A stretch of DNA of 64,000 nt, taken from contig NC_063013.1 of the NCBI RefSeq assembly GCF_020509005.1, positions 5,022,001 to 5,086,000 on the forward strand. The letters run 5' to 3'. Origin of the DNA: Fulvia fulva. Lineage: Eukaryota > Ascomycota > Dothideomycetes > Mycosphaerellales > Mycosphaerellaceae. The notes under the pieces are model-generated. The model had not been told where the DNA came from and did no database searches. It saw nothing but the letters and a program-made list of their open reading frames with translations. The translations under genes and the position numbers were made by a program. The number at the start of each line of letters is the position of its first letter. The first letter of the stretch is position 1. Shown piece after piece: positions 22,401 to 33,300 of the stretch.

Positions 22401-24273
22401 AGCCTCTCCCCTTTCCTCTCTATAGCAGGTCCTATAAACTTCCTTATGTTTATAAGGGAGCAGACCTTGTAATTCTGGTGTTTAGAAGGAATAGGAATAG
22501 GATCTTTCTTATTAGTAACTCTATATAGGTTTCTTAGTAGTCCCTTGCTAAGGTGTGTACAACTTCTATACTATAGCTCCTACTAATCTTCGGACTTAGT
22601 GTTAGCTATAGCGGTACTGTCACGTTCTTAAGAGAGTATACTAGTATACTATAGCTTAAGAATTTCTGAGATCGAGTAGATAAACGGTACTCCTCCTCGA
22701 AGTTTGGTCTAGATAACGGGTTTACTAGACAAGGATTTTAGGGTAAAACTAGGTAGTTAGATAGCAAACTATTAGCTAAACTAATTCTACGAAACAAGAC
22801 TAACTCTAAGGCTAGGACTAAATAGGACATTTTCTAAGACAATTTGCTTTCTAGAAGGACTACCTATTACTGCACTTCCTATATATATAGCTTATAGATA
22901 GCTACCCCTAACCTTGATCTACTTTCTCTTTTAAAGAGGCTTTAGTGTCCTAAATAGTGAATGTTAGTCAGTCATATATAATGATGCACAAGAGTTAAGC
23001 AACTACTCGGACGAGGGGTACTTACCTTTAGCTTCTATAGTAGAATAGGCAACCTTATTAATATCATCATCTTCTAATAGTATCTTAGGGTCTAATACGT
23101 CTTCCTAGGTCGTATAGGCCCTTATAGGCTTACTAGAGGAGGCCTTTGGCTTACGGCTCTCCTTTATCTACTTTATAAGGTCCGTTATTACCTTAAGGAC
23201 ATTACAAAGGTTTGGTAATAATGACCTCCTACGAGGTGGTGACGGTTATCTCTTAGTAGGGTAGGTAACCCTAGCTAGTTTGTCCTTGTTCCTAATAGCC
23301 TACTAAGCTATAGAAAGGTATAGGCACTTGCTTATAAAATGGTCACTACCGTAGAGATAGTACGTAAGCTTGCCCTAGGAACCCTTCTTAGTAAATATAG
23401 CTGTCCCTTAATAAATTATTAATTCTTACTTCTCCCTAAGAATTGTAAGAATGTCTTGTAGTAAGAGATTCACCTAGGTATCAATTGTATCGCGAATTGA
23501 GCCAAATGAGTCTAGTAGAGCTACTAAGAGTTACTAGATCTTTCTGTCCTTAGTCTTAATGTCTTAGAACTAAGGCAAGATTGAAACAGCCCTCCTTACA
23601 ATTGAGCTAAGCTCCTACTAGGCGTTATCTATTGACTAGTCCTCTGTTATCACAAAATTAGTGTATTACTAAAGTAAACTTCTTCTAGTAGCGAGAAGTC
23701 TTCTCTTATAATTAGCTTTAGCCCATTCCTATAACTCCTTCGTATACCGGATCTCTTATATCATCTCTTAGTTATCTGTCGACAGATAGATATACATCTT
23801 ATACAGGGCCGTTACATTGTGCCGTCTATACGATGCCTTCCTTATCGCTTGATTTAAAGGAAGGGATAACTCCGATAATATAGAGGGTGTCGCTATAGAT
23901 AGGGTTATAGCGGGAATGTCCGTAATAATGTCTTCGAGGACCTAGTCAACCTGCTTTAATACTAGGTGTATTCTTATTAGCTTGAACTATATTTCGTAGT
24001 TCTCTCTTATTAGAACAGGTGCTGCTCTCTTTCTTATAAACCTAGTCTCGTTCTCTATTTTCTTTTATAAGTTAAGGGACAGGTTGGCTACCCTTAGGTA
24101 AAAGGATATATTCGGTCGTACGCGATCGGATCGAAATGGGATAAAACGAACGCGAGGTTAATAGCGGAGAGGATGGCTATCCGCCGGGAAGGGGAGGAAA
24201 GTCGAAGGATCGTATTAGTACTAAGACACTATAGCGTAACTCTCTTAGTAGAGGGGGTTTCTAAGACACTACG

Positions 24274-24793
24274 TGTCAGGGCGAGAGCCTGGCCTGTGAG
24301 ATGCAAGGGTGAAAGCGAGAATGCAGGTGCGAAGTGCAGATGCAAAAGGGTATGGTATGATTGCTACACAAAACAAAAGACGAAGAAAGCAAGAGAGGCC
24401 TGGGGAAGGCCAGATATTTATACGCGACCCTCGCGAGTGCGTGTCCCCGCATCAACAGGGCTAACCCGTGCGAAGCCGCGCTCAGCAGCTTTGTTCAAAA
24501 CCTTATTCCAACCTGCCCTACGTTCCGAGTCTTCCACGTGCTTCTTCCAGGGTCCAGCGCAGTCGCGGGTGCTCGCGGGAGTGCCGTGAGTCACACAGTC
24601 ACGAGCCGAAGTGAATCTGTCAAGGTTTGGTAGAGGGGTGAATTTGGAGGGCTGGGTCCCGTAGCGAATGTTGCGGGGCATGTGATTCTTGGCGCTCACA
24701 CACCAAGCTGGACTGTCACTTCTTGACGACTTCTGAGCACTCTGAGGCTCTTCTGTCCCCACCTTCTGTACACTCTGTGGGGAGACCATGACA
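24274..24793 (-). repeat. Gyp1 3' LTR, left copy
   Basis: 520 bp, TGTCATGG ... CCCTGACA in element orientation. Appears identical to 27931-28450 and to the 3' LTR at 48801-49320. Confidence 0.95.
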
Positions 24794-27700
24794 GTAGCCC
24801 CCCCGAACAAAGCTGAGTTCCTACGAAGCCGTAGTAGTTCCACATATCGAGGATGTTCAGCTTCAGTACCAGGCCTAGGCCTGATGTCATGGTCGATACA
24901 CCATTGGTAAGCCCCGTCGAAAAGCTCAGATTCGAAGAGCCTGCCGATGTTGACTTCTGGGCCGTCTGCGCGGGCGTGGTATTCTTCGATTGCTTGACGA
25001 TTGAAGATGATATGTTGGATAGGTTCCCATGAGGTATCCCACTCAGGGCAACCTTGCCATTCGACTTCATACTTGATCGGCGGTAGTCCTTCAACGTCGT
25101 TGGGCTCTACGCGGATTCCCCGGATCTTGCGGACGGCATAGTCGTCAGAAGGTAGGTTAACAGGCTCGTCGACTTCTACTTCATCGGGAGGACCTGGCAT
25201 GTCTTGGTTTTGGTTCGGGAATGGGTCCTCAGCCGATGGCCGAAGGCGTACGGGATGGAAGACGTCGTGGATCTTTATGTTCGCAGGAAGAGCTAGACGG
25301 TAGGCGTGTGAACTGATACGCTCGGTGATCTCAAAAGGACCTAGGTTCTTCCAGTTCAGCTTCTTGGAGGGGCGGTCTGTCTTGATGTTCTTGGAGTTGA
25401 GGTAGACCATATCGCCTACTTGGTAGTCGGGAGCTGGCTGGCGACGACGATTGGCTTGATCCTCGTAGATTGCTTGTGCGTACACCATCTCGTCGTGAAC
25501 TTCTTCATAGATCTGTGAGAGCATAGTAGCGAACTCGTCTGCTGCTTGCTCGTTTGCGTCTTCGGTAGGCGGGAGAGGTTCTTCTGGTTCCATGCCTGTA
25601 CGAGGGTGGTAACCTCTCGTAGTATAGAAGGGAGAGTAGCCAGTAGTCTCCGAGTCCCAGTTACGAGTAGCGAACTCCACCGCAGGGATATGCCGAGGCC
25701 AATCCTTCTGGTGGTAGTCGACGAAGCAACGAAGGACCTGCTCGAGGATAGCGTTCGTAATTTCGGTCTGGCCGTCGGTCTGTGGCTGAAAACTGGTCGA
25801 GAGGTTATGCTTGATGCCCAGGATAGCACACAGACGCTTCCAGAAGTGCGAGATGAACTGGGTGCCTCTGTCAGAGGTGATGCTATCCGGGAGGCCTTGA
25901 AAGCGCCAGACGAATTCGTAGAACAAGCGAGCAGTCTCCTTTGCGGTCATGCTCCAGCACGGGATCATGTACCGGTCCTTGGAGTGACGGTCCACGATCA
26001 CTAGAAGGGCCTTTGCTTTCACGCCGCTGAAGGTCTTGCCGTGAGGAAGATCGGTGATAAAGTCCATAGTGATGTGCTTCCACGGACGATCAGGAGCCGG
26101 GAGAGGGTGCAAGAGACCGTGGGGACGGTGGCGGTTAGCTTTGGCTCTTCGGCAAGCAGCGCAGTTCAGCACGTAGCGGCGGACGTCCTTCCAGGAATGC
26201 GGCCACCAGTAATACCTAGCGAGGAGCTTGTGGGTCTTGGCTACGCCTGGGTGACCCCCAGAGGCGGAGTCGTGGATGATTTGAAGAATCTCAGCTCGGA
26301 TATTAGAGCCTTCGGGCTGCGGTACGTAAAGCTTCTTACGGAAGTAGACGACACCTTCCTGGAGCTCGCACTCGGACAGCGAGAAGCCCGGGAATGTCCT
26401 CGCGCCAGATTCAAGGGCCTGAACTAACTCTTGGGCGTCTATGTCGGCATCGTACGCTGTTCGTACTCGTGCCATGATGCCTTCGGGCTGCTCCTCATTA
26501 TCAAACCCCTCAAAGTCTGATTCGGATGAGCCGTCGGTCGTTACTGAGCCCTCTTCATCGTCGTTCAAGTCCTCAGCGTCCGAGGCGTATTCTTCAGGCT
26601 CGGATTCATCGTCACTCTCGTCAAGGTAGGCAGGAGCGAGCACGAGAGTAGCAAAGGAAGCGGCGAGCGTAGGCTGGCCATTCGATAGGTACTCTCGAAG
26701 CTCGGAAGAGAGGTTGTGCTCTTTGATGACTTGTTGCCCTGCGATTTGCCGGCCCCCTCTTCGATCAACTGGAGAGTCACCAGGGCGGCGGGTAAGGGCG
26801 TCGGCCATCGAGTTGGCCTTGCCGGGCGTGTACGAGATCACGAAGTTGAACCGGGAGAGGAACTCGCTCCAGCGGGCCTGGCGACGGCGAAGCTTCTCTT
26901 CGGGAGTGAGCTTACCGTTGACGAGGCCCTGGACTCGAGGGACGGCGGCACCAGCGCTGAGATCCATAGCGTCACCTACAGAGACGGGAGGGAGAGCCGT
27001 AGGAGCGGCGGCGCCTAGTGGAGCAGCGAAGTGGCTTCCGGGACCACGAGGCTGACGACCTTGAGAACGGGAAGCGAGGAGAGAGGCGGTGTGTTTCATG
27101 TTGGAGTCGAGGCGCTGGCAGGTCTCGACGAGCTCACGGAAGCTCATAGCACCGACGTCCTTGTCCTCGAGGGCTCGAAGAAGCTCTGCTGACAAACCAC
27201 GGCGGAGAGTGCTCTTCTTGGTCTCTTCGTTGTAGCCGGTGAACCCGATGTCGCGGTTGAAGGCCGCGAGGTACTCGGCGAAGCTCTTGTTCTTCTGGAG
27301 GAGGTTGTGGATGGCGTTCTGGGCGGTGGCTCTACGGTCTGGATCACCAAAGGCAGCACGGAGGTCCTGCATCAAGGTGAGGACGTCCGGGCAGCCGATA
27401 GTCTGCGTGGCGTTGTCGATGTAGTGTTGTACCTGAGCCGCGGCGTCTCCCCGAAGGAGGGAGAAGACGTACGTGACTTTGTCCTTCTCTTGCGGAAAGT
27501 GGTCGGCATTAGCCAACAGCTTGATGGTGAGCTGTGTCTCAAATGCCTCAAACTTGCTCTTGTTGCCGTCGAACTCGTCTGGGTCGTTGACCTTCTTGGA
27601 GAAGTGCTGGCGGCGGTTGTCGTCGGCGTGCGGGGCGAGGTTCTGGAAGGTGTTCACAATACCTTGAAGGTATGTTGCTTGGTTGTTTGCTTGCTCGACC

Positions 27701-27888
27701 TGCTGGGCGGTCTCGCGGAAAGAGGAGACGGTGCGGTTGATGAGAGCGTAGGCGGTGTCGGGGTTGGCGTTTGCCCAGGCACCGAAGGCAGCGGCGTTCG
27801 AGAAGGGGATGTCAGTCCACTCACTGAAGTGGAATGGAGTGTCTTGGTTGTCGAGGTTGACACCTCTATCGGTGGCGTGGTCACCCAT
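24418..27888 (-). CDS. Gyp1 gag-integrase-chromodomain fusion ORF (deletion derivative)
   Basis: 1156-residue ORF from the first ATG after the 5' LTR (27886-27888) to a stop inside the 3' LTR. Residues 1 to about 334 are gag (capsid-like). The reading then passes, at 26875-26886, straight into the end of RNase H (WSEFLSRFNFVISYTPGKAN). It continues through the integrase zinc finger (HPGVAKTHKL ... CAACRR), the DDE core (MDFITDL, TSDRGTQF, QTEITN) and a chromodomain (YEVEWQGCPEWDTSWEP). The gag zinc knuckle, protease and reverse transcriptase are lost. Gag and pol lie in different frames in the full element; the deletion happens to bring them into one frame. The copy cannot be autonomous. Two of three replacements seen against the right copy are Gln here for Arg there, and one is the reverse. 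Confidence 0.88.
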   Translation of the reverse strand: MGDHATDRGVNLDNQDTPFHFSEWTDIPFSNAAAFGAWANANPDTAYALINRTVSSFRETAQQVEQANNQATYLQGIVNTFQNLAPHADDNRRQHFSKKVNDPDEFDGNKSKFEAFETQLTIKLLANADHFPQEKDKVTYVFSLLRGDAAAQVQHYIDNATQTIGCPDVLTLMQDLRAAFGDPDRRATAQNAIHNLLQKNKSFAEYLAAFNRDIGFTGYNEETKKSTLRRGLSAELLRALEDKDVGAMSFRELVETCQRLDSNMKHTASLLASRSQGRQPRGPGSHFAAPLGAAAPTALPPVSVGDAMDLSAGAAVPRVQGLVNGKLTPEEKLRRRQARWSEFLSRFNFVISYTPGKANSMADALTRRPGDSPVDRRGGRQIAGQQVIKEHNLSSELREYLSNGQPTLAASFATLVLAPAYLDESDDESEPEEYASDAEDLNDDEEGSVTTDGSSESDFEGFDNEEQPEGIMARVRTAYDADIDAQELVQALESGARTFPGFSLSECELQEGVVYFRKKLYVPQPEGSNIRAEILQIIHDSASGGHPGVAKTHKLLARYYWWPHSWKDVRRYVLNCAACRRAKANRHRPHGLLHPLPAPDRPWKHITMDFITDLPHGKTFSGVKAKALLVIVDRHSKDRYMIPCWSMTAKETARLFYEFVWRFQGLPDSITSDRGTQFISHFWKRLCAILGIKHNLSTSFQPQTDGQTEITNAILEQVLRCFVDYHQKDWPRHIPAVEFATRNWDSETTGYSPFYTTRGYHPRTGMEPEEPLPPTEDANEQAADEFATMLSQIYEEVHDEMVYAQAIYEDQANRRRQPAPDYQVGDMVYLNSKNIKTDRPSKKLNWKNLGPFEITERISSHAYRLALPANIKIHDVFHPVRLRPSAEDPFPNQNQDMPGPPDEVEVDEPVNLPSDDYAVRKIRGIRVEPNDVEGLPPIKYEVEWQGCPEWDTSWEPIQHIIFNRQAIEEYHARADGPEVNIGRLFESELFDGAYQWCIDHDIRPRPGTEAEHPRYVELLRLRRNSALFGGATVMVSPQSVQKVGTEEPQSAQKSSRSDSPAWCVSAKNHMPRNIRYGTQPSKFTPLPNLDRFTSARDCVTHGTPASTRDCAGPWKKHVEDSERRAGWNKVLNKAAERGFARVSPVDAGTRTREGRV

Positions 27889-27930
27889 GAGGATGACTCG
27901 AGTGGTTGACGGTTTGTTGGTCTTTTGTGA

Positions 27931-28450
27931 TGTCAGGGCGAGAGCCTGGCCTGTGAGATGCAAGGGTGAAAGCGAGAATGCAGGTGCGAAGTGCAGATGC
28001 AAAAGGGTATGGTATGATTGCTACACAAAACAAAAGACGAAGAAAGCAAGAGAGGCCTGGGGAAGGCCAGATATTTATACGCGACCCTCGCGAGTGCGTG
28101 TCCCCGCATCAACAGGGCTAACCCGTGCGAAGCCGCGCTCAGCAGCTTTGTTCAAAACCTTATTCCAACCTGCCCTACGTTCCGAGTCTTCCACGTGCTT
28201 CTTCCAGGGTCCAGCGCAGTCGCGGGTGCTCGCGGGAGTGCCGTGAGTCACACAGTCACGAGCCGAAGTGAATCTGTCAAGGTTTGGTAGAGGGGTGAAT
28301 TTGGAGGGCTGGGTCCCGTAGCGAATGTTGCGGGGCATGTGATTCTTGGCGCTCACACACCAAGCTGGACTGTCACTTCTTGACGACTTCTGAGCACTCT
28401 GAGGCTCTTCTGTCCCCACCTTCTGTACACTCTGTGGGGAGACCATGACA
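27931..28450 (-). repeat. Gyp1 5' LTR, left copy
   Basis: 520 bp, no difference seen from the 3' LTR of the same copy, which points to a recent insertion. Followed by CTACG, the target duplication. Confidence 0.95.
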
Positions 28451-28744
28451 CTACGACTCTCTTAGAATAAACAGTTAGTCGATACGAACGCGATGTCCGG
28501 AGAGCGACTCTTCTTAGTAAGCTCGCCTACTTGTCTAAGGTATTAGTATAGGCTCCCTAACTCGGAGTCTAATAGTGCCTTACTAGGCTCTTTTACGTCT
28601 TATATATACCTATAGCACGGCTATAGCTTCCTATATAAGGCGGGTACGGCCTCTAGTCTACCTTCCTTTTGTTCTAAAGAGGAATAACTCTAATACGACT
28701 TTGTTAAGGGTGAAACACCGAGTTACTAACTCGGGCTTATAACC
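28451..28744 (-). mobile_element. Cop1 leader between Gyp1 and the Cop1 5' LTR
   Basis: 294 bp of RIPed DNA. It joins the Gyp1 target site to the Cop1 5' LTR, so it is the leader or very start of the Cop1 internal region. It is absent from the right arm, as part of a 366-bp deletion. Confidence 0.7.
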
Positions 28745-28978
28745 TATTAAATAGGTACGAGTTACGTAGTAGTAGAAGACGGCGGATTATACGAAAGACA
28801 AAGAAGGACCTAATAAGATAGCGTGTATCTATATATAGTATCGCTAGTATTAGTATAGGTAGATACTAGGTGTCCGGATGTTTACTAGCCTATAGGCTAG
28901 CAAACCCTAGTTACGTAAGCTAGTCATATGACATACCCACACCTATATAATTGTCCTACGGCCTATATGTTCTTAACA
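28745..28978 (-). repeat. Cop1 5' LTR, left arm
   Basis: 234 bp; ends TATTAAATAGG (RIPed from TGTTAAATAGG) and TTCTTAACA. Matches 19263-19496 closely. Confidence 0.85.
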
Positions 28979-30342
28979 ATATCGTAAATAAGTTCCTTAG
29001 TCGTAGGCTCTAGCTTATTAGGGTTAAGAGTCCCTATTTCCTAAATAAGGTAACCTTTGTCTAGGTTTTCTTTATAGGCTTCGCTAATCGTTATACTAGA
29101 CACCTAGATATTAGGTTCTAGAGTCTATAAATAAGGGATAGCGTACTATATACGAACCTTCGTACCGCCGATAGTCGTAGGGCAAGGATCGTAATAATCC
29201 GTATAGTACTTTTTAGTAAATATAAATATATTAGCTCTCTAGTCTAGTATAGGGTAGTGCTTCTAGAACTAGGGTATACTAAACACGAAGTCGTAGTCGA
29301 GGTTAGTAACGAAGTAACTGACTTCCTCGATATAACCGTTTAGGTCGACCTTAGTCTTAACACATTCCGTAGCTTAACTAGATACTTTAGGGTTAGCTCC
29401 TAGGCCTATCTTCTAAGCCTAAGGCAGTCGTATTTATAATAGATATTTCTTCGTAAACTTCGTATTATAAAATAGCGACTCGGTACCGGGATCTATTAGA
29501 ATACGTACTAGCTTACTACCCGCTACGCCTACTACTATAATATACGAGCTTCTTAGCGGAAGGTCTATCGTCTTTATAGTATATAGCGTAACCTCCGGAC
29601 TAAAGATTACGGGGATGTTACTAATTACTATTTCCTACTATATAGGGTTCCTCTTTCCTCTATAACGGTAATATAATAAGGGCGTAACCTTAGGAGGTTC
29701 TAGTAGTACCGTCTTCGGAGGATTAGTACTAGGCGCGAGTATAGGCTACTAGTCGGTACGTATACGACTAGAGCCTAGGCTTCCTCCGACTCGGTAGCCT
29801 TAAGCTCTACTAGTACGTCGCCGACCTAGATCGATACGTTCTTCGTAGCGTTATTAGCGTCGCTACTAGTCTTCTTATACTTCTTAAAGGGACACTTAGG
29901 CGACTAGGCACCCTTATAGTCTATAGCCTTATATACGTAGTAGAACATATCCTCCTTAGGCTTAGCTACTTCTTCCTTAGTAAGATTACGGAAGGTATAA
30001 CTATCGTACTTAGCGGCTTCAAGATTATATTCCTTACGAATCTTCTCGTTATAGTAGATATACTTAGGCTTACTTCGTTACTACCGCGACGGCTACTACT
30101 ATTACGGCCGCTACCGCCTCCGCCGGAACCCTTAATATCGTCTAATTTCAGTTCGACATCGCGAAGGTATCGCTAAAGGGCTAGGAGATCACTAAAGTCG
30201 TCGCGATATACTAGTGCCTACTTTAACTTATCGTTTAGCTTGTCCTAGATATCGTCGATAAGTTCCTTATCTATCTTCTCTAGGTAGTACCCGTACTCTA
30301 GGAACTTAGTACAAAATACGTCAAATGTATAATTACCTTAGG
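28979..30342 (-). pseudogene. Gyp3: RIPed gypsy gag zinc knuckle and protease
   Basis: On the minus strand the gag part (30342 to about 29860) carries a Gly-rich stretch, then a decayed zinc-knuckle region (KAIDYKGA and SPKCPFKKYKK, near 29880-29950). Next come a linker and an aspartic-protease-like block near 29480 (LIDPGTES in place of D-S/T-G), and VFSIP and HYPILD blocks near 29230-29290. The RT is missing: the Cop1 5' LTR begins at 28978. Two LINEs interrupt its gag; the upstream pieces are at 35283-35405 and 41256-41986. Residues 28979-29859 are mirrored at 41987-42867. Confidence 0.72.
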
Positions 30343-33300
30343 AAGATATATTCGAAAGCTCTTATTAAGGCTATTCTAACGATATATAAAGCAGGCTACT
30401 GCCCCTAGGACTAAGGGAGTTCTACCTTATTTAATCTAGATAGCTTAAAGCTCTCTTCACCCTATTTCTTCAGCTCTAAACGCCGCGGAGGTGCCTAGCT
30501 ACATTAGGCAACTCCTAGGCAATAGTAGCCTAGGCTACGGTACTAACGGCGCCTACGGCCCTATAGGCGAAGCCCCCCTAAGACAACTAGTAGCAACTTA
30601 TAGAGGACGTAAAAAGTATAGAAACTAACGATTAGCTCCCTTACCGGTCTCTATAGGTAATGATCACTTAGCTACGTACGGCGCTTATACTGTCGTATTA
30701 CCGAGGGCAATAAGAAATAAGGACGACGTCCTAGGCGATTAGTAAGGCCACCCGGAATCAACACCCCTATAGCTAGGCATCGGTCGCGGTATCGATACTA
30801 GGCCCCCGCCTAACGTACGATATAGTTACGATCCGTATTGTAGTAAAGGAAGACTAGGCCGAAGTGACGAAGCTATCGAATAAGGAGCTCGCCTAACGAA
30901 TCAACTAACTAGGGGTGGTCGTAGTGAACTAATAGTCTAACGGCACTCTATAGATCTATACTAGCTCTACTACTACTAGGAGGCACCTAGAGGTATAGCT
31001 ATAGTAGGCATCTAAGGTTGCGGTATTAGCGAAGGTCTTAACGAAACAATTCACGATCCTAGTCTACGACATACCTAAGGAGTTTGACCTAACTAACTAG
31101 GGTTACCTACGCGCTCTCTAAGAGGATAACCCGGTCACTCTTAACTCTCTAATCTAGAAGGCGACTTGGCTCTATAGGAAATGGCTAGAAGGCAAGAAGG
31201 CCTCGGCGCTAATAGTATAGCTATAAGACGCGAAAGCGGCGGATCTAGCGATAGAACAAGGCCTAGTCTAGTAATATAGCCTTAAGACAGTAGAAAAGTA
31301 CTCCTTATCCTTTCGTGTCCTCTAATACTTCAAATGCCAATAGTATAGACACCAAACCTATACGTACATAAATAAGTAGGCCTGCTCGAACTATATAGGA
31401 GACTATATATCTAGGGACTATATATCGACTACGAGACGGTACGCGAACTGTCCGGGGTACTACCTATCGTATAGTACGGAATGCCTATAGCGGAAACTAG
31501 CGAAAAACAAGGCAATCACAAACAGAACCGTCGCCCTAAGATTCTACGGCGACCGTAAGGCTAGCCTATACCGGAACTAACTAGCGGCGGTCGGGTATAA
31601 GCGCCCTAGGGCCGAGAACGATATAAAGGATACGTAACCTAGGGCGTACGGGAGGCCACGTACTCTACTAGCTACGGCGAGGGAATCTAACTAGGCCCGG
31701 CTCCCCTTTAGTATATAGCCGATAGGCGTAGACTAGGACGTATAGGGTAGTAGGATATAGGACGATATAGAGGAAATGATTGTCGATGCCGATAACTAGC
31801 CTCGACACGCTTAGTATTATCTAGTATAACGTTAACTATAGTAAGGATATAGTCTAGAACCATTTCCTATACGAGGCGGACCCGCGCGTCTACTACGTCC
31901 TTATAATCTAGGAGCTATAGATTAACCCGCACTATAAGAGACTAACGACCTACAAGTTACTAGGCTATACGACATACCTACGAGGCGACGGTAGACCCCG
32001 TACGTGCTTCTATGTCAGTAAGGACATACTAGAATCCGACTAGGAGGTAGTGTACTACGTAGACGAAGAAGGCGGGGGCGATATTACCTCCCTCTACGTA
32101 GGTAGCACCTAGATACACAACCTATATATACAACCGCTAGCCTCGAGGTCTAGCCGCGACCTAGAGGTCTATAGACACCTAGACAGTGCGCTTAAGAGAC
32201 AAGGGTGCTATATCGTAGTAGGAGACTTTAATATATACCACCCTTCCTAGGAAAGCCTTATATAGCCGCACCCTATAGCCGACGAAGTACTCGACTTGAT
32301 AGCGAGCAACGTAATTGCCCTCAATACCCCGAAGGACCTAGGTACCTAGAAGAGAGGGGGACTCTAAGGCACGATCGACCTCTTCTAGATCTTAGATAGC
32401 TACTACTATACGGTAACCTACTATAGGATCGAACATGAACTCGAGGCGTCGTTAGACTATATACTAGTTAGGACCTCTATTACGACATAGATATAACGTA
32501 TACTAGCGAGAACCCCTAAGCTAAACTAGGGAAAGGCCTACTAGGCCAATATCTAGGCGTACCTCGATAACTCTAAGAGGCTAGTCTAGATCGCGTAGTA
32601 GTAATATAACAGTAAAGACGAGATAGACGAAGCAGTCTAGGGGTTAATAGACGAAATAAGAAAAGCGACCTTACTTCACGTTCCGCTTACCTAACTAACG
32701 ATATAGTCTAAACTATACTAGACGCCGGAGTACACTACGGTAGTAAGAGAAGTAAGGAGAGCCCGCCGGGTATAGACGAGCAGCTATAGCGAGGAGGCCT
32801 AGAACGTATATAGGGAGGTATACTAATAGAAGAAAGCTATAATACGGAGGGAGAAAGTAGTCGGCTAGAGAGCTATAGTAGAAGAAATCGCCGGCAAGCT
32901 AGAGAGGATGTAGAAGCTAGTAAAATGGGCCCGATAGGACCCTATATAGGGCCCCTCCTTCTCTATCCTAGCGCTACAATCGCCTAGTAGCCCGGTTAGC
33001 GACCCCGAGGCTAAGGCGCGTCTACTAGCTAGCAAGTTCTTCCCGCCCCTAGTCGAGGCTGATCTAAGCGACATAAACAGCTCTACTCCCCTAGCCCCTA
33101 GCATCGCGGTCTAATAGGAGGTGTCCGAGGGAGAAGTTGCCGCTATACTAAGGAAGTTGCCGGCGAAGAAAGCCCCGGGGCCGGATAGGATCCTAAACGA
33201 GCTACTAAAGAAGTGTAGAGATCAACTAGCCCTAGTAGCTATAGCGATCTTTAACGCCTACCTATAGACCGGGTACTACCCGATAGCTTTTAAACAATCG

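Larger units (their letters stand above)
24274..28450 (-). mobile_element. Gyp1 left copy: young chromovirus with internal deletion
   Basis: Not RIPed, in sharp contrast to its flanks. LTRs at 24274-24793 and 27931-28450 (520 bp each, no difference seen between them). A perfect 5-bp target duplication CTACG flanks it at 24269-24273 and 28451-28455, so this is a clean insertion into Cop1. Against the right copy it lacks 2114 bp between two copies of CGTCGCCAGGCC. Confidence 0.93.
19263..28978 (-). mobile_element. Cop1: RIPed Ty1/copia element, left arm, with Gyp1 nested inside
   Basis: Minus strand. 5' LTR 28745-28978, leader 28451-28744, the Gyp1 insertion 24274-28450, then coding remnants from about 24270 down to 19497, and 3' LTR 19263-19496. 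Order: gag with a zinc knuckle (near 23320-23380), protease (near 22960-23000), integrase (near 22000-22600), reverse transcriptase (near 20260-21030), RNase H (near 19700-20040). It has many TAG/TAA stops. Flanks are GACAT (Gyp2) on the 3' side and ATATC (Gyp3) on the 5' side, so there is no target duplication. Mirrored at 49321-54331. Confidence 0.83.
13655..29859. repeat. Left arm of a giant inverted repeat
   Basis: 16,205 bp that recurs inverted at 41987-59939. Landmarks pair at a constant sum: 73594 for 13655-26875 (Lin1 end, Gyp4, Gyp2 LTR, Cop1 LTR, Gyp1 3' LTR) and 71846 for 28817-29859. The two steps in the sum equal a 2114-bp deletion in the left Gyp1 and a 366-bp deletion on the right. 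Confidence 0.92.

Noticed and set aside
24173..24589. ORF of 138 codons spanning the Cop1/Gyp1 junction (mirror 49005-49421)
   Set aside because: Half RIPed copia, half antisense LTR; a chance open frame across an insertion border.
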